64,000 bases of DNA from positions 1 through 64,000 of the forward strand of contig NZ_SIRE01000028.1 of assembly GCF_004307995.1 (NCBI RefSeq), written 5' to 3'. Shown here piece after piece: positions 42,114-51,533 of this stretch. Below the pieces are notes generated by a model. That model did not search any database, was not told the DNA's origin, and saw only the letters and a program-made list of their open reading frames with translations. Position numbers and translations under genes: made by a program. The stretch comes from Paenibacillus thalictri (lineage in GTDB: Bacteria; Bacillota; Bacilli; Paenibacillales; NBRC-103111). Within the stretch, counting starts at the first letter, position 1, and the number at the start of each line of letters is the position of its first letter.

Positions 42114-42675
42114 TGTTGTGCCTCGAACCCGCACCTTGGTCCGCTTTGCCGTCGCTGGCGCTTGGCTTTTGCGCACCGTGCTTTACTGCGGCGCGATGAT
42201 GCGGGGCGCGACTTTGTGCCTCGAGCTCGCACCTTGGTCCGCTTGCCATCGCTGACGCTTGGCTTAGCGCACCGTGCTTTACTGCGGCGTGGTGATGCAC
42301 GGCGCGACTTTGTGCCTCGGGCTCGCACCTTGGTCCGCTTGCCATCGCTGTCGCTTGGCTTTTGCGCACCGTGCTTTACTGCGGCGTGGTGATGCACGGC
42401 GCGACTTTGTGCCTCGGGCCCGCACCCTGGTGCGCTTTGCCATCGCTGACGCTTGGCTTTTGCGCACCGTGCTCTACTGCGGCGCGGTGATGCGCGGCGC
42501 GACTTTGTGCCTCGGGCCCGCACCTTGGTGCGCTGTGCCATCGCTGTCGCTTGGCTTTTGCGCACCGTGCTCTACTGCGGCGTGGTGATGCGCGGCGAGA
42601 CTTTGTGCCTCGGGCTCGCACCTTGGTCCGCTTGCCATCGCTATCGCTTGGCTTTTGCGCACCATGCTTTACTTT
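42114..42675. repeat. Tandem array of six ~97-bp units
   Basis: Six consecutive units share TTTGTGCCTCGGGC, GCACCTTGGTCCGC, TTGCCATCGCTG, CGCTTGGCTTTTGCGCACC and TGCTTTACTGCGGCG. Spacing between the GCGCACCGTG landmarks (42171, 42267, 42364, 42462, 42560, 42657) is 96, 97, 98, 98 and 97 bp. Each unit can form a stem (CCGTGC/GCACGG in several copies). All minus frames stay open, giving Arg/Ala/Ser/His-rich peptides, but unit length is not a multiple of three and no ribosome binding site is present, so it is probably non-coding. Confidence 0.92.
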
Positions 42676-42750
42676 GAGTTCAATCCCGATACTATGTCTA
42701 AATGTTACTTTCAGCGCAATTCGCTATTACATCTAGATACATCTGAACCT

Positions 42751-44496
42751 TTAAACTTGTCCCCGCAGCTCTTTCGGGAGCAGGAAATCGAAATCACAGC
42801 CTTGATCGGCTTGCAGCACCCGATCGATGTAGAGCAGTCCGTAGCCGCGGTCGTAGAAAGGAGCCGGGGCTTGCCAGCTCTCGCGCCGCCTGGCGAGCTC
42901 GGCGTCGTCAACGAGCAGGTTCAAGCGGCGCTCGGCGATATCAAGCTCGATCTCATCTCCGCTTTGCACCAAAGCAAGCGGGCCGCCGATCGCCGCTTCC
43001 GGGGCAACGTGCACGATCAGCGCCCCATAAGAGGTACCGCTGATGCGTGCGTCGGAGATACGCACCATATCGCGTACCCCTTGCCTCAGCAGCTTCTTCG
43101 GAATTGGCAGCTGGCCGATTTCCGGCATCGCCGGGGCGCCCTTCGGGCCGGCGTTTTTGAGCACAAGCACGCTTGTTTCGTCGACGTCCAGCTCCGGGTC
43201 GTCGATCCGCCGTTCAAGATCGGCCGGCGATTCGAAAACGACGGCTTTGCCCCGGTGTTTTTTCAGATGCGGCGAAACGGCCGTCTGCTTGATCAAAGCG
43301 CCGTTCGGGGATAAGTTGCCCCGTAGCACGGCAATACCGCCCTGCCGATCCAGCGGCTGATCGACCGGGTAGATGACGTCCCGGTCCAGCACGCGGGCGC
43401 CGACCAAGTTTTCGGTCACCGTTTTGCCGGTTACGGTCAGACAGTCTCCATGCAGCATGCTCTCCAGTTCCTTCATTAAAGCTGGAACGCCGCCCGCTTC
43501 AAAATATTCTTCCATTTGATATTTACCGGAAGGCCGAAGGTTGAGAATAAACGGCGTTTCCGCGCTGATTTCGTCGAACTTCTCCAAAGGCAGCTTCATG
43601 CCGAGGCGACCGGCGATAGCGACCAGGTGAATGATCGCATTTGTCGAACCGCCGCTGGCCATCGTCACGCGGATTGCATTTTCCAGCGCCTGCTCGGTCA
43701 TAATGTCCCGCGGCCTGATGTTGTTTTGGACCAGCGAGACGATCTGCTTGCCCGTCCGCTCCGCTATATGCCGCCTGCGGCTGTCCGGCGCAGGGATGGC
43801 GGCGCAGCCGGGAAGCGCCATGCCGATTGCTTCCGCAATGGAAGCCATCGTGCTCGCCGTTCCCATCACCATGCAGTGGCCGTCGCTGCGGCAGATCGCA
43901 TTTTCCGCCGTGGACAACTCTTCATCGGTGATATTTCCCGCCTTATGCTCCAGCGTGAACTGGTAGCAGTCGGTGCAAGCCCCGAGGCTGCGGCCGTTCA
44001 AACGGCCGTTGAGCATCGGTCCGCCGGTCAGCACTATCGCCGGCACATTGGCGCTGGCCGCCGCCATCAACTGGGCCGGCACCGTCTTGTCGCAGCCGCC
44101 GATCAGCACCACCCCGTCGAGCGGATGCGCCTTGAGCATTTCTTCCGTGTCCATCGCCATCAAATTGCGCAGCAGCATCGTCGTTGGTTTGACGTAAGGC
44201 TCGCCGATCGAAATCGTCGGAAACTCCATAGGCAATCCGCCCGCCTGCCAGACGCCGCGTTTGACGTAATCCACCAATTCGTTAAAGTGCGAATGGCATT
44301 TATTCAGCTCGCTGAACGTATTACAGATGCCGATCACCGGCTTGGCGATATCCTCTTCGGTGAAGCCCATCGATTTGGTAAAGGAGCGGTGCACGAACCC
44401 CCACATGCCCTGATCGGTAAAATAGGCTTCGCCTTTTCGCTTGGCGGCTTCGGGTTCATTGGTACCGTTACTGGAATTTTGCTTTGGATCGCTCAT
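42751..44496 (-). CDS. IlvD/Edd family dehydratase (sugar-acid dehydratase type)
   Basis: A 581-aa iron-sulfur dehydratase. Cluster cysteines are seen in GICNTFSELNKCHSHF near 56-71, GGCDKTVPA near 134 and GACTDCY near 172. VWQAGGLPMEFPTISIGEPY near 82-101 and MASGGSTNAIIHL near 298 are typical of the arabonate/xylonate/gluconate branch rather than the branched-chain amino-acid enzyme. It would convert an aldonic acid to a 2-keto-3-deoxy acid. AAGGAG lies about 12 nt before ATG 44496. The next gene downstream is reached only after the tandem repeat array. Confidence 0.92.
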   Translation of the reverse strand: MSDPKQNSSNGTNEPEAAKRKGEAYFTDQGMWGFVHRSFTKSMGFTEEDIAKPVIGICNTFSELNKCHSHFNELVDYVKRGVWQAGGLPMEFPTISIGEPYVKPTTMLLRNLMAMDTEEMLKAHPLDGVVLIGGCDKTVPAQLMAAASANVPAIVLTGGPMLNGRLNGRSLGACTDCYQFTLEHKAGNITDEELSTAENAICRSDGHCMVMGTASTMASIAEAIGMALPGCAAIPAPDSRRRHIAERTGKQIVSLVQNNIRPRDIMTEQALENAIRVTMASGGSTNAIIHLVAIAGRLGMKLPLEKFDEISAETPFILNLRPSGKYQMEEYFEAGGVPALMKELESMLHGDCLTVTGKTVTENLVGARVLDRDVIYPVDQPLDRQGGIAVLRGNLSPNGALIKQTAVSPHLKKHRGKAVVFESPADLERRIDDPELDVDETSVLVLKNAGPKGAPAMPEIGQLPIPKKLLRQGVRDMVRISDARISGTSYGALIVHVAPEAAIGGPLALVQSGDEIELDIAERRLNLLVDDAELARRRESWQAPAPFYDRGYGLLYIDRVLQADQGCDFDFLLPKELRGQV

Positions 44497-44654
44497 GAGC
44501 TGTGCTCACTCCTTAAGTCCGAATGAAAAAGATAATTTCTGCTGATCTCAAATCAATGAAGCCAGGTAATCTTAAGTATCGTACCTGTCGTTGCTTGATT
44601 TCATGTACAGGCCCAGCCTGGCAACAATCCGCATCGTCCCTTTCAACAGAACGA

Positions 44655-45497
44655 TTAATCGATCAAACCTAATATCTCAGGCGTATTCCGATGGATGATC
44701 CCTTCGATCACTTCTTCGGGAATACGCGGCATTTTCGTACCTTCGGCGACATCGTTGATTTTACGGAACGAGTCGACCGTCTGCTGTGTCGTAAAAAACG
44801 GATAGTCCGAGCCGAACAAAATTTTATGCGGAATTCCGTATTCCACCGCCAGCACCATCGCATTGTAAAACTGCCACGGCCTTGTGCCCAAAGCGGAAAT
44901 GTCCATGTACAGGTTCGGATGCTTGCGCACGACCGAAATGCATTCGCCGACCCAGGGATGCCCCATATGGGCGATGATCATTTTCAAATTCGGAAAAGCG
45001 CGGGCAATCGGGTCCAGCATGGCCGGACGCGAAGCGTCCAAATACCCCTCAGGGACAAACGACGTGCCCTGATGCCACAAAATCGGAACGCCGAGCTCTT
45101 CGGCTTTGGCGTATAAAGCGTAATGCTCTTTGGAATCGGGGTAAAAGTTTTGGTAAATCGGCCCAAGCTTGAGCCCGCACATATGTAGATTGCGGATCGC
45201 GTCTTCAAAAATCGTTACGGCGTTCAGGTTGTTCGGATCGACGCTGGCAAAACCAAACAGCTTACCCGGGTGTTTGGCGCAATAATCGGCCACGTATTCA
45301 TTTGGCACAACGATGCCGGTCGCCGGAGCGTCCATCGCCAAAATGATGCCGCCGGAAAAATCCTTGATCATCTCCCAATGTTCCTCGGGAAGCGCCTCCA
45401 TTTCCTTGTCTTCACCCCAGGCGCGTTTGTTCGCCGCTCGGGTCGCTCCGCCTACATGGCCGGGACCAAAAACGTGAGTATGGCAATCGAAAATCAT
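44655..45497 (-). CDS. Amidohydrolase-2 family protein (lactonase-like)
   Basis: A 280-aa TIM-barrel metal hydrolase. Metal ligands are the HxH in FDCHTHVFG near 3-11, His in ILWHQGTSF near 147, His in IIAHMGHPW near 184 and Asp in LFGSDYPF near 240. The family includes 2-pyrone-4,6-dicarboxylate, L-rhamnono- and L-fuconolactone hydrolases and decarboxylases. Next to sugar-acid dehydratases, a lactonase opening an aldonolactone is the most likely role. ATG 45497 is preferred because AAGGAGG is 8 nt away; the ATG at 45503 is only 2 nt from it. Confidence 0.85.
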   Translation of the reverse strand: MIFDCHTHVFGPGHVGGATRAANKRAWGEDKEMEALPEEHWEMIKDFSGGIILAMDAPATGIVVPNEYVADYCAKHPGKLFGFASVDPNNLNAVTIFEDAIRNLHMCGLKLGPIYQNFYPDSKEHYALYAKAEELGVPILWHQGTSFVPEGYLDASRPAMLDPIARAFPNLKMIIAHMGHPWVGECISVVRKHPNLYMDISALGTRPWQFYNAMVLAVEYGIPHKILFGSDYPFFTTQQTVDSFRKINDVAEGTKMPRIPEEVIEGIIHRNTPEILGLID

Positions 45498-45528
45498 GTT
45501 CATATCCTCCTTGTCGGGTATATTGATG

Positions 45529-46500
45529 TTACAGCTCCGCCAAATGGCATGCTACCGAGTGGCCGTCGCCGCCTACGCGCAGCTCCGGCTCCACCGTTCT
45601 GCAGGTATCCGCCGCAAATGGGCAGCGGGTATGGAAGCGGCAGCCGGACGGCGGATCGATCGGCGACGGGATTTCGCCCGCGAGCGCGACCGCTACCTGA
45701 CGCCGCACCGGGTCGGGAACGGGAATGGCCGAGATCAACGCTTGCGTATACGGGTGTTTGGGACGGTTAAAAATGGCGTCGCTGGTTCCCATTTCGACCA
45801 GCTTGCCCAAATACATCACGGCAATCCGGTCGCTGATATGCCGGATCACGTCCAGCCCGTGGGCGATAAACATATATGACAAGCCGAACTGCTGCTGCAA
45901 ATCCTGCAGCAAATTCAAAATTTGCGCCTGCACCGAAACGTCAAGCGCAGACACCGGCTCGTCGCAGATAAGCAGCTTTGGCTTCAAAGCCAGCGCCCGG
46001 GCGATACCGATCCGCTGGCGCTGCCCGCCGCTGAATTCGTGGGGGTACCGCTCGGCATGACCGGCGCTCAGTCCGACGACCTCCAGCAGCTCATCCACCC
46101 GTTTGTTGCGCTCGCTCCGTGTGCCGACGCTGTAAATGTCGAGCGGCTCAGCGATAATTTGCCGCACTTTTTTGCGCGGATTGAGCGACGAGAACGGGTC
46201 TTGGAACACAAGCTGCATATGCCTGCGCATGTCCCTCATCTGCTTTTTGCCAAGCTGCTCAAGCCGTACCCCGTCAAATTCGATGCTGCCTTCGGTCGGT
46301 TCGATCAGACGGCAGATGACCCGGGCCAACGTCGATTTGCCACAACCGCTTTCGCCGACGACACCGACGATTTCCTCCCGGTATATGCTCAGGTTCACTT
46401 TATCAAGCGCATGCACCTTCGATTTGCTTTTACGGAGCATGCTCTCCTTGACGGGAAAATGCTTGCTGATGTTTTCAGCTTTGAGCAGCAGCTCCTTCAT
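45529..46500 (-). CDS. Opp/Dpp-type ABC transporter ATPase (OppF-like)
   Basis: A 323-aa ATPase with Walker A GESGCGKSTLARV near 48-60, signature FSGGQRQRIGIARAL near 156-170, Walker B LLICDEPVSALDV near 177-189, and the C-terminal oligopeptide/dipeptide extension with CRFHTRCPFAADTC near 281-294, whose cysteines are typical of the family. It pairs with the OppD-like ATPase, whose gene overlaps it by 26 nt. ATG 46500 has GGAGGG upstream. It powers import of the substrate delivered by the family-5 binding protein. Confidence 0.95.
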   Translation of the reverse strand: MKELLLKAENISKHFPVKESMLRKSKSKVHALDKVNLSIYREEIVGVVGESGCGKSTLARVICRLIEPTEGSIEFDGVRLEQLGKKQMRDMRRHMQLVFQDPFSSLNPRKKVRQIIAEPLDIYSVGTRSERNKRVDELLEVVGLSAGHAERYPHEFSGGQRQRIGIARALALKPKLLICDEPVSALDVSVQAQILNLLQDLQQQFGLSYMFIAHGLDVIRHISDRIAVMYLGKLVEMGTSDAIFNRPKHPYTQALISAIPVPDPVRRQVAVALAGEIPSPIDPPSGCRFHTRCPFAADTCRTVEPELRVGGDGHSVACHLAEL

Positions 46501-47482
46501 ACCGTCCCCCTCCTTTCTCCGCATATAAAAAGCAAGCTACTTCGTGCTCCGCAGCTGCCGGAAGCAATGGCGGCTCGCTTTCCCGGCAGCTGAGTTCGGC
46601 ATGCGGGCAACGCGAAGCGAAGCGGCAGCCCGGCGTCTTGTCGCGCGGATCGGGCACGGTGCCGGGGATGTTGTAAAGCCGCTGCTTCGCCTGCGATTTG
46701 CCCGGAATCGCTTTCCACAGCCCCTGCGTGTACGGGTGCAGCGGCTGCTCGAACAAGCTGCGCATGTCGGCGGTTTCCACGATACGTCCCCCGTACATGA
46801 CGATAATCCGGTCGGCCATTTGCGACAGTACGCCCAAATCGTGGGTGATGAACATCATCGACATGTTCGTTTTTTGCCGGATGTCGTGCAGCAGACCGAG
46901 AATTTGCGCTTGAATCGTTACATCCAGCGCCGTGGTCGGCTCATCGGCAATCAGCAGCTTCGGCCTGCACGACAACGCCATCGCAATCATCGCCCGCTGC
47001 CGCATGCCGCCCGACAGCTGGTGCGGGTAATCGCGGATTCTTTTTTCCGGCGAGGGAATGCCGACCAGCTTGAGCAGATCGGCCACTTGACCTTCCACTT
47101 CGGCTTTGGGCGTATCCAGATGGGTACGGATCGCCTCGCCGATCTGATCCCCGATCGTAAACACCGGATTCAGCGAAGTCATCGGCTCCTGAAAAATCAT
47201 CGAGATCTGTTTTCCGCGGAACCGGTTCATCTGCTTTTTGCTTAAGGCCGCCAAATCGGTGTCCCCGTAGCGGATCGCCCCGGCCTGCACCTTCAGCGGG
47301 TCCGCCAGCAGCCCCATCACCGCCAGGGAGGTCAGGCTTTTGCCGCAGCCGCTTTCCCCGACGATGCCCAGCGTCTCGCCGTGGCCAACGGTAAACCCGA
47401 TATTTTTTAAAATGTCGACACGCTCCCGCTTGGAGGCATAGCCGATCGTCAGCTGCTCCACTTTTAGCAATGGCTCGTTCAT
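46475..47482 (-). CDS. Opp/Dpp-type ABC transporter ATPase (OppD-like)
   Basis: A 335-aa ATPase: Walker A GESGCGKSLTSLA near 42-54, Q-loop MIFQEPMTSLNPV near 95-107, signature LSGGMRQRAMIAMAL near 154-168, Walker B LLIADEPTTALDV near 175-187, and a CRFASRCPHAELSC cysteine motif near 294. It forms the heterodimeric motor with the following OppF-like protein. AGGAGG lies 8 nt before ATG 47482; its 3' end overlaps the next gene by 26 nt. Confidence 0.95.
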   Translation of the reverse strand: MNEPLLKVEQLTIGYASKRERVDILKNIGFTVGHGETLGIVGESGCGKSLTSLAVMGLLADPLKVQAGAIRYGDTDLAALSKKQMNRFRGKQISMIFQEPMTSLNPVFTIGDQIGEAIRTHLDTPKAEVEGQVADLLKLVGIPSPEKRIRDYPHQLSGGMRQRAMIAMALSCRPKLLIADEPTTALDVTIQAQILGLLHDIRQKTNMSMMFITHDLGVLSQMADRIIVMYGGRIVETADMRSLFEQPLHPYTQGLWKAIPGKSQAKQRLYNIPGTVPDPRDKTPGCRFASRCPHAELSCRESEPPLLPAAAEHEVACFLYAEKGGGRYEGAAAQS

Positions 47483-47494
47483 ATCAGCATCCTC

Positions 47495-48316
47495 CTAACG
47501 TTTTCGCGTTTCCCTGGGATCGAAAATATCGCGCAAGCTGTCCCCGAGCAGATTCAAGCAAAGCACGGTCAAAAAGACGGCCGCTCCGGCAATCAGCGAA
47601 TACTGCGGAGCCTGGGTCAAATAGCTGCGCCCGGAATTAAGCATCGAACCCCAAGAAGGCGTCGGAGGCTGTACGCCAAGACCGAGAAAACTTAATGCCG
47701 CTTCGATCAATACGGCGGATGCGAAAGTCAAGCTGAACTGCACCAGAATCGGCGACAAGCAGTTCGGCAGTATTTCCCGCAGCATGATGCGTATATCGCC
47801 AGCTCCCATCGACCGCGAAGCCTCCACAAATTCGCGTGTTTTGACGGTCAGCACGCTGCCCCTTGTAATCCGGGCGAACACCGGGATTGAAACAATTCCG
47901 ATCGCAATCATCGCGTTATAAATGTCCGGACCAAGCACCGCCATGACGGCCAATGCCAAAATGATCGACGGAAAAGCAAGCAATCCGTCCAAAAACCGGC
48001 TGACAAGCACATCCGTTTTGCCTCCGTAATAACCGCTGATCAGCCCCAGGCTGATGCCAAACGCCATAGCGATCAGCGTGGAACATACGCCGACAAGCAG
48101 CGAGACACGGCCCGCATATACGATCCGGGTAAAAATATCTCTGCCGATTTCGTCCGTTCCGAACAAGTAGGCTGCTGAAGGGCCAAGCAGCGGCGCTTCT
48201 TGGATCTCATCGTACCGGTAAGGCGTAATGACCGGGGCGAGTACGGCCAACAGCACAATGACCGCAAAAATAAGCAGGCTTGCGACAGCAGCGGTGTCTT
48301 TTAGCACATGTTTCAT
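47495..48316 (-). CDS. Opp/Dpp-type ABC transporter permease (OppC-like)
   Basis: A 273-aa permease with six membrane helices, the LFGTDEIGRDIFTRIVYAGR segment near 50-69 that is specific for OppC/DppC, and the ATPase-docking EASRSMGAGDIRIMLREILP loop near 165-184. It forms the channel with the OppB-like permease. GAGAGGGGG precedes ATG 48316, and the two ATPase genes follow within 13 nt. Confidence 0.95.
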   Translation of the reverse strand: MKHVLKDTAAVASLLIFAVIVLLAVLAPVITPYRYDEIQEAPLLGPSAAYLFGTDEIGRDIFTRIVYAGRVSLLVGVCSTLIAMAFGISLGLISGYYGGKTDVLVSRFLDGLLAFPSIILALAVMAVLGPDIYNAMIAIGIVSIPVFARITRGSVLTVKTREFVEASRSMGAGDIRIMLREILPNCLSPILVQFSLTFASAVLIEAALSFLGLGVQPPTPSWGSMLNSGRSYLTQAPQYSLIAGAAVFLTVLCLNLLGDSLRDIFDPRETRKR

Positions 48317-48340
48317 AGTTCCCCCTCTCCACGCCTGCCG

Positions 48341-49288
48341 TCAGCCGTTGTATTTGATTCTTGGATCGAGCGCTGCGTTCAGCAGGTCTCCGAGCAGATT
48401 GATGATGACAATAATTAGTGCGGATACGAGCACCGCCCCCTGCACAACATCGTAATCGCGGGCCAATATCGATTGGATCATCAGCCACCCGAGTCCCGGC
48501 CAGGCGAAAATTTGCTCGGTGACGACCATTCCGCTCAGCAGCAGGCTGAAGTTCAGCGCGATCACAGTGATAAGTCCGGGCAGCGCATTGCGGGCCACAT
48601 GCTTGAAAATGACGTAAAACTCGGAAATTCCTTTCGCCCGGGCCGTGCGGATATAATCCTGGCCGATGACTTCCAGCATACCCGCCCGCAAAAAACGAAA
48701 CACCTGCGCCGCATTAACGATGCCAACCGTCACTACGGGCAACGCCAAGCTTTTCACATGCAGCCAAGGATCTTCCGACCAAGGCACAAATCCGCCGGCC
48801 GGCAGCAGCTGGAATTTGTAAGCCAGCAGCAGCATAAGCAGAACCGCCAGCCAGTAGGCCGGTATGCTGAAGCCAAACAGCGATACCGTGCGCAGCAGCC
48901 GGTCCGTCCAGGAATGCTTGTAGACGGACGCCAGCACCCCGGCGGGGACGGCCAGCAGCAGCGCAACCGCCGTCCCGAAGATGGCCAGCTCGAACGTATT
49001 CGGTATTTTGGCCGCAAGCAGTGAAACCACGCTTTTATCGTCCAGCGCCGATTTGCCCAGATTGCCTGTGAGCACATGGCCGATCCAGTCGACATACTGG
49101 ACGACAAGCGGTTTATCCAGCCCCATCTCCGCTTTCAGAGCGGCAAGCGCCTCCGGTGTCGGATTAAGCCCCAGACGCATCTGCGCCGGGTCGCCCGGCA
49201 GCAGCCGGAATGTAAAAAACACGATCAGCGATACAAACAGCAGCACCGTCAAGAGCTCGGCGACTTTTTTCAAAATTAACTGCAGCAA
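48341..49288 (-). CDS. Opp/Dpp-type ABC transporter permease (OppB-like)
   Basis: A 315-aa permease with six membrane helices, the N-terminal FRLLPGDPAQ motif near 28-37 found in OppB/DppB and the coupling loop RTARAKGISEFYVIFKHVAR near 212-231. The start codon is TTG at 49288, with GAAGGA upstream; no in-frame ATG exists nearby, and helix 1 begins at once. It lies between the binding-protein gene and the OppC-like gene. Confidence 0.94.
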   Translation of the reverse strand: MLQLILKKVAELLTVLLFVSLIVFFTFRLLPGDPAQMRLGLNPTPEALAALKAEMGLDKPLVVQYVDWIGHVLTGNLGKSALDDKSVVSLLAAKIPNTFELAIFGTAVALLLAVPAGVLASVYKHSWTDRLLRTVSLFGFSIPAYWLAVLLMLLLAYKFQLLPAGGFVPWSEDPWLHVKSLALPVVTVGIVNAAQVFRFLRAGMLEVIGQDYIRTARAKGISEFYVIFKHVARNALPGLITVIALNFSLLLSGMVVTEQIFAWPGLGWLMIQSILARDYDVVQGAVLVSALIIVIINLLGDLLNAALDPRIKYNG

Positions 49289-49399
49289 TTTTCCTTCACT
49301 CCCTTGCCATTAGGGGATAAAACATCGTTTAGCCTTGTAGATTGCAAGCGCCTCATGGGAAACGGCAGACCAAGAAAACCAGCGGATTGTTAATCCGGC

Positions 49400-50998
49400 T
49401 TATTGCTTCGTCACCGCTTCAAAATAAAACTTCGACTGCGGGTTAGGCACGAAACCTTGCACCTTTTTGGACAAGGCCGGCAGCTGTACAAGCCCTCCTA
49501 CGATGATCGCCGGTGATTCGTCAAGCACTTGCTTCTGCAGATCGAATAGCGCCTTTTTCCCGTCGCTTGGCGACATTTGGCTGACCTTGAGCAAATTGTC
49601 ATACCACGCCTGGTTGGACCACTGAATTGCTCCGCCGTTGATTTTACCGTAAGCGTGATTCAGCATATCGACCGGATTCGGCTTCGGCGTAATCCCTGTG
49701 ATCGCCATGTCAAACGCTTTTTTCTGGTACACGCTGTCGGTCCATTGGGCGACCTCGAGACCTTTCATATCGATGCTGATGCCGGCGTCTTTGAGCGATT
49801 GCTCGGTAATTTGCGCCACGATTTCATACATCATGTCGAGCTTGAGGTATACCATGCCAAGTTTTTCGCCGTTATAGCCGCTTTCCTTAAGCAGCGCTTT
49901 CGCTTTTTCCACATCCTTTGCGTATTTCGGCGAATCGGGATTGTAGCTTTCGTGTTTTTCGGGAATCGCGCTGGCACGTACGACAAAGTTGCCGAACAGC
50001 GCTTTTTTCATTTTTTCGCGGTCAAGCGCGTAGTTGACGGCCTGACGGAATTTGACGTTGTTGAAGGGGGCTTTGGTTGTGTTAAACAGCAGGAAATGGT
50101 CTTGAATCGCCGCTTCCTCCGGCATTTTGGCGATTTGCAGGTTGGCGTTGTTCGACACCTGCTCGATTTTGGTCGTCGGCACGATGTCGATAAAATCGAC
50201 CTGGCCGTTGATCAGCTGCAGCAGCTTGACCTCCGCATCCGGAACCGGCATGAACTCAATGCCGTCCAGCTTCGGCAGCCCTTGCTTCCAGTAAGTATCG
50301 TTCTTTTTCAGCACAACCTTCTCGTTGCGGTTCCAGCTGACGAACTTGAAGGGGCCAGTGCCAACCGGCGATTTGGCTTGATCGATCGACGGATCGTTTG
50401 GTGTGACGAACACCTCGATAAACGAGTCAAGCAGCAAGTTGTCCCGGTTGTTTAACGTGACGGTCAGCTGGGTGTCATTGTCCGCTTTGATCTCTTTGAT
50501 CGATTTAAGCAGCGCCGCCGTCCGGCTTGCTTCGGGCGCCATCGCTTTTTCCAGCGAATATTTAATGTCGTTCGCGGTTAATTTTTTGCCGTTGTGGAAG
50601 ATCACGCCTTCCTGGACTTTGAGTGTATACGTGAGGCCGTCGTCGCTTGCTTTCGCTTCTTTAATCAGGCTGGGTACGGGTTGAAGTGTCTTGGGGTCGT
50701 ATTCCATCAAGCTGTTGAACACTTGCAAAAAGACGTTGCGGTCGTTGTTGGCGGGGAATATGTAAGGATTTAATGTGGTTGGCTCGCTGTTCAGCGCCAC
50801 CTTCAGTGTACCTCCGGCTTTCGGCGCTTCGGCCGGCTTGCTGTCGGCGGGTTTCGTTTCGGCAGGTTTCGTTTCGGCGGCTTTGCCGCTGTCGGCGGGT
50901 TTGGACGCGCTGGGCGCAGTGGAGTTTCCAGCCGAGCTGCATGCGGCGAGTGAACAAGTAAACACAACGCTCAGCAGTAAATGCAGCGCTTTTCTCAT
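49400..50998 (-). CDS. Extracellular solute-binding lipoprotein, family 5 (OppA/DppA-like)
   Basis: A 532-aa lipoprotein (lipobox SLAAC, Cys near 20) with a Lys/Pro/Ala repeat linker (ETKPAETKPADSKPAE) and a large two-lobed SBP-5 domain. GTLKVALNSEPTTLNP near 63-78 and FVSWNRNEKVVLKKNDTYW near 218-236 are typical of the family. It captures an oligopeptide, oligosaccharide or other bulky solute for the Opp-type transporter. AAGGAGG lies 8 nt before ATG 50998. It is the first gene of the catabolic run and diverges from the IclR regulator. Confidence 0.95.
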   Translation of the reverse strand: MRKALHLLLSVVFTCSLAACSSAGNSTAPSASKPADSGKAAETKPAETKPADSKPAEAPKAGGTLKVALNSEPTTLNPYIFPANNDRNVFLQVFNSLMEYDPKTLQPVPSLIKEAKASDDGLTYTLKVQEGVIFHNGKKLTANDIKYSLEKAMAPEASRTAALLKSIKEIKADNDTQLTVTLNNRDNLLLDSFIEVFVTPNDPSIDQAKSPVGTGPFKFVSWNRNEKVVLKKNDTYWKQGLPKLDGIEFMPVPDAEVKLLQLINGQVDFIDIVPTTKIEQVSNNANLQIAKMPEEAAIQDHFLLFNTTKAPFNNVKFRQAVNYALDREKMKKALFGNFVVRASAIPEKHESYNPDSPKYAKDVEKAKALLKESGYNGEKLGMVYLKLDMMYEIVAQITEQSLKDAGISIDMKGLEVAQWTDSVYQKKAFDMAITGITPKPNPVDMLNHAYGKINGGAIQWSNQAWYDNLLKVSQMSPSDGKKALFDLQKQVLDESPAIIVGGLVQLPALSKKVQGFVPNPQSKFYFEAVTKQ

Positions 50999-51249
50999 TA
51001 GGGACGACCTCCTTAAGGATTAGGTTATTTTCCAAGCCGATGTGTAAGATCATGCTGTCCCTTATGTCATCTCTGAGCTGTCAAAAAACATGCAACATTT
51101 TAAATACTCAAGATCCCCCCTTCTTCCATTACCGCGGTAGCGTTGTTGTCGATCAGCTACACCACAAAAATGTAACCATCGTTTTGTAGGTTAACCGTTA
51201 TTTTAAAATTAGACCTACTTTTTTTATTTGTCAATCATTTTTTAAACAT

Positions 51250-51451
51250 TAAACAATTTATAAGTTCGCTTAAGCGGACTGCGAAATTGTTTACCAAGAA
51301 AAACTTCCGACAAACCGCGGTCGCCCATCCTTGAAGGACTTCGATACTGCTTTTCTTATATTCCGCGAAATTAAAATTCAGCGGTTATTTCGTCATTTAG
51401 CCGCACATAAACGGGGAAATCGACAATTGAGAGGGACTCTTGAATTGTTTA
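51250..51451. promoter_or_regulatory. Three copies of AATTGTTTA in the divergent control region (candidate IclR sites)
   Basis: The 535-nt gap between the binding-protein gene and the IclR gene is AT-rich and contains AATTGTTTA at 51443-51451 (within AATTGTTTAAACATT), AAATTGTTTA at 51284-51293 and the inverse TAAACAATTT at 51250-51259. A GTAGGT/ACCTAC hairpin lies at 51187-51220. A perfect TATAAT at 51495-51500 is the likely -10 of the regulator gene; its -35 is weak. The repeats are seen; their use by the regulator is inferred. Confidence 0.4.
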
Positions 51452-51533
51452 AACATTGTTTTCGAAAACCCTTTTTATTCCACAACGTTTAAGCTATAAT
51501 GTAACAAACAACGACCGAATCGAGGTGTGTTCC

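Noticed and set aside
42053..42621. Several overlapping frames encoding Arg/Ala/His-rich repeat peptides, one of them in frame with the enolase-type dehydratase
   Set aside because: They are a product of the GC-rich tandem array; unit length is not a multiple of three, and the dehydratase has its own start and binding site at 42036.
42114..42675. CRISPR array
   Set aside because: Units are contiguous with no unique spacers, and no cas genes exist in the window.
51187..51227. Plus-strand intrinsic terminator (GTAGGT/ACCTAC then a T-run)
   Set aside because: No plus-strand gene lies upstream; kept only as a possible structure in the control region.
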